DNA of 64,000 nucleotides from Myxococcales bacterium (GTDB lineage Bacteria; Myxococcota_A; Polyangia; Polyangiales; Polyangiaceae), in the NCBI GenBank assembly GCA_016703425.1, contig JADJCA010000030.1, forward strand, positions 310,001 to 374,000, in the 5' to 3' direction. Below the pieces are notes generated by a model, which searched no databases, had not been told where the DNA came from, and saw only the letters and a list, made by a program, of their open reading frames with translations. The translations under genes and the position numbers were made by a program. Positions 60,950-64,000 of the stretch are shown here, in pieces; position 1 is the first letter of the stretch, and each line of letters opens with the position of its first letter.

Positions 60950-61567
60950 TCACGCGCTGGCTGCGCCCGCATTCGTGAAGAGCGCTGCGGCCTCCTCGGC
61001 GCCCAGGTGCGAGAGGTAGTGGCCGAGCGCGCGGCGGAAGAACTCCATGCGGTTCTTGATGCCGCGCGTGCGCCACGCCTCGTCCATGCGCTCGACGACC
61101 TCGGCCTCGAGTCGCAGCGGGAGGATCTTCACGTCGACGGGCTCGCCGTTGCGCTCGCGCGTCTTGCGCGGGCCGACCGGGATGCGACCCTTCTCGGCCT
61201 CGCGGATCTTCCAGATGAGGTAGCGCCGGTCGTCGCTGCCCGTCGCCCGGCCGACCGCCTCGAGGTACTTCGCCTGCAGCTCCTCGATGCTCATCGACGT
61301 GAAGCGTCCCCTCACGTGCGTCGGCGTGGCCGCGCTCGCGTTGGACGCGGCGCTCTCCTCCGCGGGCGTGTCGACCGCGGGCGGCGGGCTCTCGGGCGCG
61401 GCCGGCTGCTCCGCTCGGGCGGCGAGCGTCTCCTCGATGCGCCGGATGAGGAACTTCCGGTTCGGGCTCCGTGACGTCTCGCCCACCACCTCGCGGAAGC
61501 GCGCCTGCAGCTCCGGCAGGCGCAGTCGCTCGAGCTCGTTCCTGGTTCGCTTGTTTCGGTTGCTCAT
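60950..61567 (-). CDS. DUF2924-like repeat protein with ribbon-helix-helix-like tail
   Basis: A 205-residue basic protein. Two similar blocks (LRLPELQARFREVVGETSRS, then IEELQAKYLEAVGRATGSDD, each followed by a short R.FLI.RI or RYLIWKI helix) are DUF2924-like. They are joined by an Ala/Pro/Glu linker. The C-terminus KILPLRLEAEVVERMDEAWR then GIKNRMEFFRRALGHYL looks like an RHH DNA-binding module. A frameshifted relative is at 48865-49271. Possibly a regulator of the element. Confidence 0.65.
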   Translation of the reverse strand: MSNRNKRTRNELERLRLPELQARFREVVGETSRSPNRKFLIRRIEETLAARAEQPAAPESPPPAVDTPAEESAASNASAATPTHVRGRFTSMSIEELQAKYLEAVGRATGSDDRRYLIWKIREAEKGRIPVGPRKTRERNGEPVDVKILPLRLEAEVVERMDEAWRTRGIKNRMEFFRRALGHYLSHLGAEEAAALFTNAGAASA

Positions 61568-61676
61568 GGTCCGTCTCCTCGTCGGGCGCCGGGTACACGT
61601 CACCCTTCACGCGCGCGCCCTGGCTCGCGTGTCGGGCTGCGCTCCGCGATGGAGCGCTCTGTCGGTCAGCTCGTCG

Positions 61677-61964
61677 TCAGTCCTTCAAGTCGGCGAAGCA
61701 CTCGAGATCGATCGCGCGTGGGTCGCAGTGCACGAAGCTCGCGCTCCCGTCCGCGCGCAGATGGGCGACGTCGAGGCGATCGAGCCTCGTCACGCCGCCG
61801 AGTCGAGCGAGGACCTCGTCGTCCGTGAGGAAGTAGTCGTCCGCGTCGACGTTCACGTCGGGGCGCAGGGCGCCGCGCATCACGCCGAAGATGCGCACGC
61901 GCTGCCCGTTGAACCCGGGGATCTCGCTGCCCACGTACGTCGTCGTTGCGCCGATGATCTTCAT
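61677..61964 (-). CDS. 95-residue phage-element protein
   Basis: A 95-residue protein (MKIIGATTTYVGSEIPGFNG, QRVRIFGVMRGALRPDVNVD, then a DDYFLTDDEVLARLGGVTRL block). The N-terminal half looks like a small SH3-like beta barrel; function unknown. Start overlaps the stop of the DUF6900-like gene (61961-61964). Confidence 0.6.
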   Translation of the reverse strand: MKIIGATTTYVGSEIPGFNGQRVRIFGVMRGALRPDVNVDADDYFLTDDEVLARLGGVTRLDRLDVAHLRADGSASFVHCDPRAIDLECFADLKD

Positions 61965-62155
61965 CGCTCCTCCTTCTTCGCGGCGGCGAGCCCCGCCCGG
62001 TACGCGGCCTCGAGCGCGGCGCGCAGCTGCCACACCGCGAGGTCGCGGAAGTCGAGGCTGTCCGAGCGGCGCGTCTCGAGCGTCGAGAGCCCGAGATGCT
62101 GCTTCGCGATGTCCTCGATGACCTTGCTGTCGCTGGCTGATCGCTCGCGCTTCAT
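61961..62155 (-). CDS. DUF6900-like small protein
   Basis: A 64-residue protein (VIEDIAKQHLGLSTLETRRS, then DSLDFRDLAVWQLRAALEAA). The pattern HL.L.TLETR.SD.LDF.D.AVW matches DUF6900, common in phages and plasmids, function unknown. Its ATG lies only 3 bases after promoter copy 2, so the message may be leaderless. Confidence 0.7.
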   Translation of the reverse strand: MKRERSASDSKVIEDIAKQHLGLSTLETRRSDSLDFRDLAVWQLRAALEAAYRAGLAAAKKEER

Positions 62156-62158
62156 GCG

Positions 62159-62193
62159 GGACATACAGGCTTCCGTTCGCGGGGCTAGCAAGG
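62159..62193 (-). promoter_or_regulatory. 35-bp promoter-like element, copy 2
   Basis: Minus strand: CCTTGCTAGCCC, CGCGAACGG, AAGCCTGTATGTCC. -35 TTGCTA, 18-bp spacer, -10 TGTATG. Ends 3 bp before the DUF6900-like ATG. Shares upstream CGAGGTCGATTCT with copy 1. Confidence 0.6.
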
Positions 62194-62226
62194 TCGTTCC
62201 GAGAAGAATCGACCTCGCTGCTCCAC

Positions 62227-62499
62227 TCAGCGCGACGCGACTCGCCACGCGGCCTTCGAGCCGTAGCGAAGCTGCTGGCCCTCGACGAGGAAGACGTCGG
62301 TCGGCGCGGTGCCCTTCTCGTAGCGGGGCTCCTCGCGCTCGTCGTCTTCGCAGTCCTCGTCGTCGTCGTCGACGAACTCCTCGCGCACCGCGACGCCGGC
62401 GACGGCGTTCTCGAAGGGCCAGCTCTCCTGGCTCATGATCATCACCTCGGCGTCGGGGTCCTGGTCCTGCAGCAGCTCGATCAGCTCGCTCACCTTCAT
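62227..62499 (-). CDS. 90-residue acidic phage-element protein
   Basis: A 90-residue protein (MKVSELIELLQDQDPDAEVM, then IMSQESWPFENAVAGVAVRE). A run of acidic residues (FVDDDDEDCEDDEREE) separates the start from TDVFLVEGQQLRYGSKAAWR. The N-terminal VSELIELLQDQDPDAEV helix-strand is seen in many small plasmid and phage proteins without known function. Promoter copy 1 lies 48 bp upstream. Confidence 0.65.
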   Translation of the reverse strand: MKVSELIELLQDQDPDAEVMIMSQESWPFENAVAGVAVREEFVDDDDEDCEDDEREEPRYEKGTAPTDVFLVEGQQLRYGSKAAWRVASR

Positions 62500-62547
62500 C
62501 GTCGTGCTCCGCTTCGGGGTGGTCCGTGAATGCGCCCCGTTCGCGAG

Positions 62548-62582
62548 GGACATACAGGCTTCCTTCTGCGGGCTATCCAAGG
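62548..62582 (-). promoter_or_regulatory. 35-bp promoter-like element, copy 1
   Basis: Minus strand: CCTTGGATAGCC, CGCAGAAGG, AAGCCTGTATGTCC. -35 TTGGAT, 18-bp spacer, -10 TGTATG. The most diverged copy, same length. Confidence 0.55.
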
Positions 62583-62621
62583 CGAAGAAGCGAGAATCGA
62601 CCTCGCTCGCGGAACTGCGCG

Positions 62622-63206
62622 TTACCCCGCCAGAAGTCCGGGGAGCCTCGCCAGATCGAGCCACCCGCGCAGCACGCGGGCACCGACGCGGAGCGCGGTG
62701 GCGCCGACGCCGAAGCTCGTCTCGCGGGCGCGCCCCGCGGGCTTGTTCACGGTGTTGTCCCAGAGCCCGTAGTCGAAGGTCGCGATGCGGCCGTGCTGCT
62801 CGTCGAGTCGCTCGAGCACGCAGACATGCTCGGGCGGTGCGAGGTACAGGATGTCGCCGGGCCTCGGTCGCAGGTCGCGCTTCGCCCAGACGAACGCGTC
62901 GCCGGTCGCGAAGACGAGCCGCGAGAGGTTCGTGCCGCTCTGCCACGGCGCGCGACCGCCGTCGTCGTCGCGATTGAGGATGCGCTCGTCGCGGAAGCCC
63001 AGCTCACGCAGCACGTAGTGCGCGAGATCGCCGCAGGCCGAGTAGCCCTTCCAGCGGTTGCGCCCCTCGGTGACGAGCTCGAACACGGGGTCGCCGAGCA
63101 CGCGGCCGGCGGCTCCGTTGCAGGCGAAGCGCGCCGCCTCGACGGCGGCGGCCCGGAGCGTGGTCTCATCGACGAAGCGACGCGCGGGCGAGGCCTGCAC
63201 GTTCAT
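62622..63206 (-). CDS. CHAP/NlpC-like cysteine peptidase of a lysis cassette
   Basis: A 194-residue protein. The candidate catalytic triad is Cys in GYSACGDLAHYVLRELGF (about 58), His in APPEHVCVLERL (about 126) and Asp in ATFDYGLWD (about 142). PGDILYLAPPEH is the CHAP/NlpC signature. It probably cuts peptidoglycan peptide bonds. It overlaps the holin-like gene (ATGA at 63206), forming a lysis module with the amidase. Confidence 0.65.
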   Translation of the reverse strand: MNVQASPARRFVDETTLRAAAVEAARFACNGAAGRVLGDPVFELVTEGRNRWKGYSACGDLAHYVLRELGFRDERILNRDDDGGRAPWQSGTNLSRLVFATGDAFVWAKRDLRPRPGDILYLAPPEHVCVLERLDEQHGRIATFDYGLWDNTVNKPAGRARETSFGVGATALRVGARVLRGWLDLARLPGLLAG

Positions 63207-63442
63207 CACGCCGTCTTGTCGTGCAGGTCCTTGATCGCGTCCTTGAGCGCGACGAGCGCGGCCTCCACCTTCGTGACAGCCTCCGTCTGCGCGCGGCCCA
63301 TCTCCGCGACCTTGTCGAACAGCTCGCGGAGCGCGGCGTCCTTCTTCTCGTTGACCCGCCAGAAGGCCCAGCCGAGGACCGCCACGAGCCCGTAAGGGCC
63401 GGTCGCCTGAAGCCACGTCGCGATGGTGCTGAACTCGTTCAT
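63206..63442 (-). CDS. Holin-like small membrane protein
   Basis: A 78-residue protein with one membrane helix (YGLVAVLGWAFWRVN, about 17-31) and a charged coiled coil (KKDAALRELFDKVAEMGRAQ, then AALVALKDAIKDLHDKTA). Size, topology and place between amidase and peptidase fit a holin or spanin-like lysis protein. Confidence 0.65.
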   Translation of the reverse strand: MNEFSTIATWLQATGPYGLVAVLGWAFWRVNEKKDAALRELFDKVAEMGRAQTEAVTKVEAALVALKDAIKDLHDKTA

Positions 63443-63458
63443 GTCGTTCTCCTCGTCG

Positions 63459-64000
63459 TCAGGCCACGGGCGTGGCGGGAAGCAGGTCTCGAACGTCAGC
63501 GGCGCGCCGCACGCCCGTCGCGCGCCGTACCGCCTCCTCGAACGCGACGTCCGGAGCGAGACCGACCTCGAGACGCAGCCACGCGTAGAGGACCAGCCAC
63601 GCGCCGTCGGCGTGTCCGAAGTAGTGGTGCGCGAGCACGCCTGGCAGCGCCTTGCCTGCCTCGGCGAGCGGCCCGAGCTGGAAGCTCGCTGCACGCAGCC
63701 CCGGCCAGCGGCGCGGCACCTCGAGGCCCGGCGCCGGCGCACTCGTCGCCCACCGCACGAGCGAGGCCACCGCCTCGGCCTGGGCGGGCGTCGGCAGCAC
63801 GTACTGCCCCTCGTGTGCCCACGGAGCCTTGATGCTCCGCTCCCACGGGAGGCCCTTGCGGAGCAGCCGCGGGTAGTACGGGTTCACGACCTTGACACCG
63901 AAGGACGGGCCGTTGTGCACGGGTCCGGCGTGCCAGAGCATCTCGGACGCGAGGTCGCCGTGCTGGGTCAGTTCGCCGTCCGGCCCGAGGACGAGATGCA
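63459..64000 (-). CDS. N-acetylmuramoyl-L-alanine amidase (endolysin), partial
   Basis: A gene that runs off the right edge; 180 codons are visible. Text GELTQHGDLASEMLWHAGPV then NGPSFGVKVVNPYYP matches the amidase_2/PGRP fold, with the metal-binding His in WHAG and the conserved F.V..VNP strand. The C-terminal 100 residues are helical (LPTPAQAEAVASLVRWATS). First gene of the lysis module. Confidence 0.7.
   Translation of the reverse strand, partial: HLVLGPDGELTQHGDLASEMLWHAGPVHNGPSFGVKVVNPYYPRLLRKGLPWERSIKAPWAHEGQYVLPTPAQAEAVASLVRWATSAPAPGLEVPRRWPGLRAASFQLGPLAEAGKALPGVLAHHYFGHADGAWLVLYAWLRLEVGLAPDVAFEEAVRRATGVRRAADVRDLLPATPVA

Overview
The window looks like chromosomal DNA from a Myxococcota bacterium, most likely class Polyangia. 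GC content is high throughout. A secreted beta-helix protein ends in a MYXO-CTERM sorting tail (9283-10803). Several Cys-anchored lipoproteins have Asp/Ala/Ser-rich linkers (4158-5579, 27502-28614, 28678-30447). No rRNA or tRNA marker was seen, so the placement is an inference from style.

Layout. 1-10.8 kb holds housekeeping and cell-surface genes: an ECF sigma factor, an SMR guanidinium exporter under a guanidine-III riboswitch, a REP-type tyrosine transposase beside a copied fragment of the sulP 3' end, SulP, and an Rrf2-methyltransferase fusion. 11.3-14.4 kb is an arsRDAC operon with two matching operators and no efflux pump. 14.6-16.3 kb has a His-rich metal protein with an SmtB-like repressor, and an ArsR/SRPBCC pair. 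16.3-27.3 kb is a zinc-starvation locus. It contains a Zur-type Fur regulator, three COG0523 GTPases, two DUF1826 proteins, a MerC-like protein, a NiCoT-like permease, a WD40 protein and a zinc-free L33. Five copies of the palindrome TGCAAY-N3-RTTGCA sit in front of these genes. 27.5-35.8 kb holds lipoproteins, a second ArsR/SRPBCC pair, a TetR-controlled oxidoreductase and an AbiE toxin-antitoxin pair.

36.1-48.6 kb is a defence operon on the minus strand with overlapping or closely spaced genes: hsdM, hsdS, three Abi/HEPN-like genes, hsdR, a PD-(D/E)XK nuclease and a large SF2 helicase (the last two resemble Hachiman HamA/HamB). Placing HEPN-like genes between hsdS and hsdR recalls prrC. A direct 18-bp repeat (35925 and 50421), followed by similar hairpins, flanks the island. 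This composite operon and the zinc regulon are the most interesting parts of the window.

50.8-58.1 kb is a tight sulfane-sulfur operon: ArsR-rhodanese, persulfide dioxygenase, MFS-rhodanese fusion, DsrE, SQR-like, cysteine synthase-like, methyltransferase, cysteine desulfurase. It has a 9-bp-arm operator at the front and a hairpin at the end. 58.2-64.0 kb is part of a phage-like element: a lysis cassette (amidase, holin-like, CHAP/NlpC-like), an amidoligase with two gamma-glutamylcyclotransferase-fold proteins, and small DUF genes, with four copies of a 35-bp promoter-like element ahead of gene groups.

Several genes carry single-base frameshifts (1158-1581, 24229-24396, 40109-43188, 48865-49271, 54176-55332). 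The first, third and fifth are otherwise intact, which suggests either sequencing errors or very recent inactivation.
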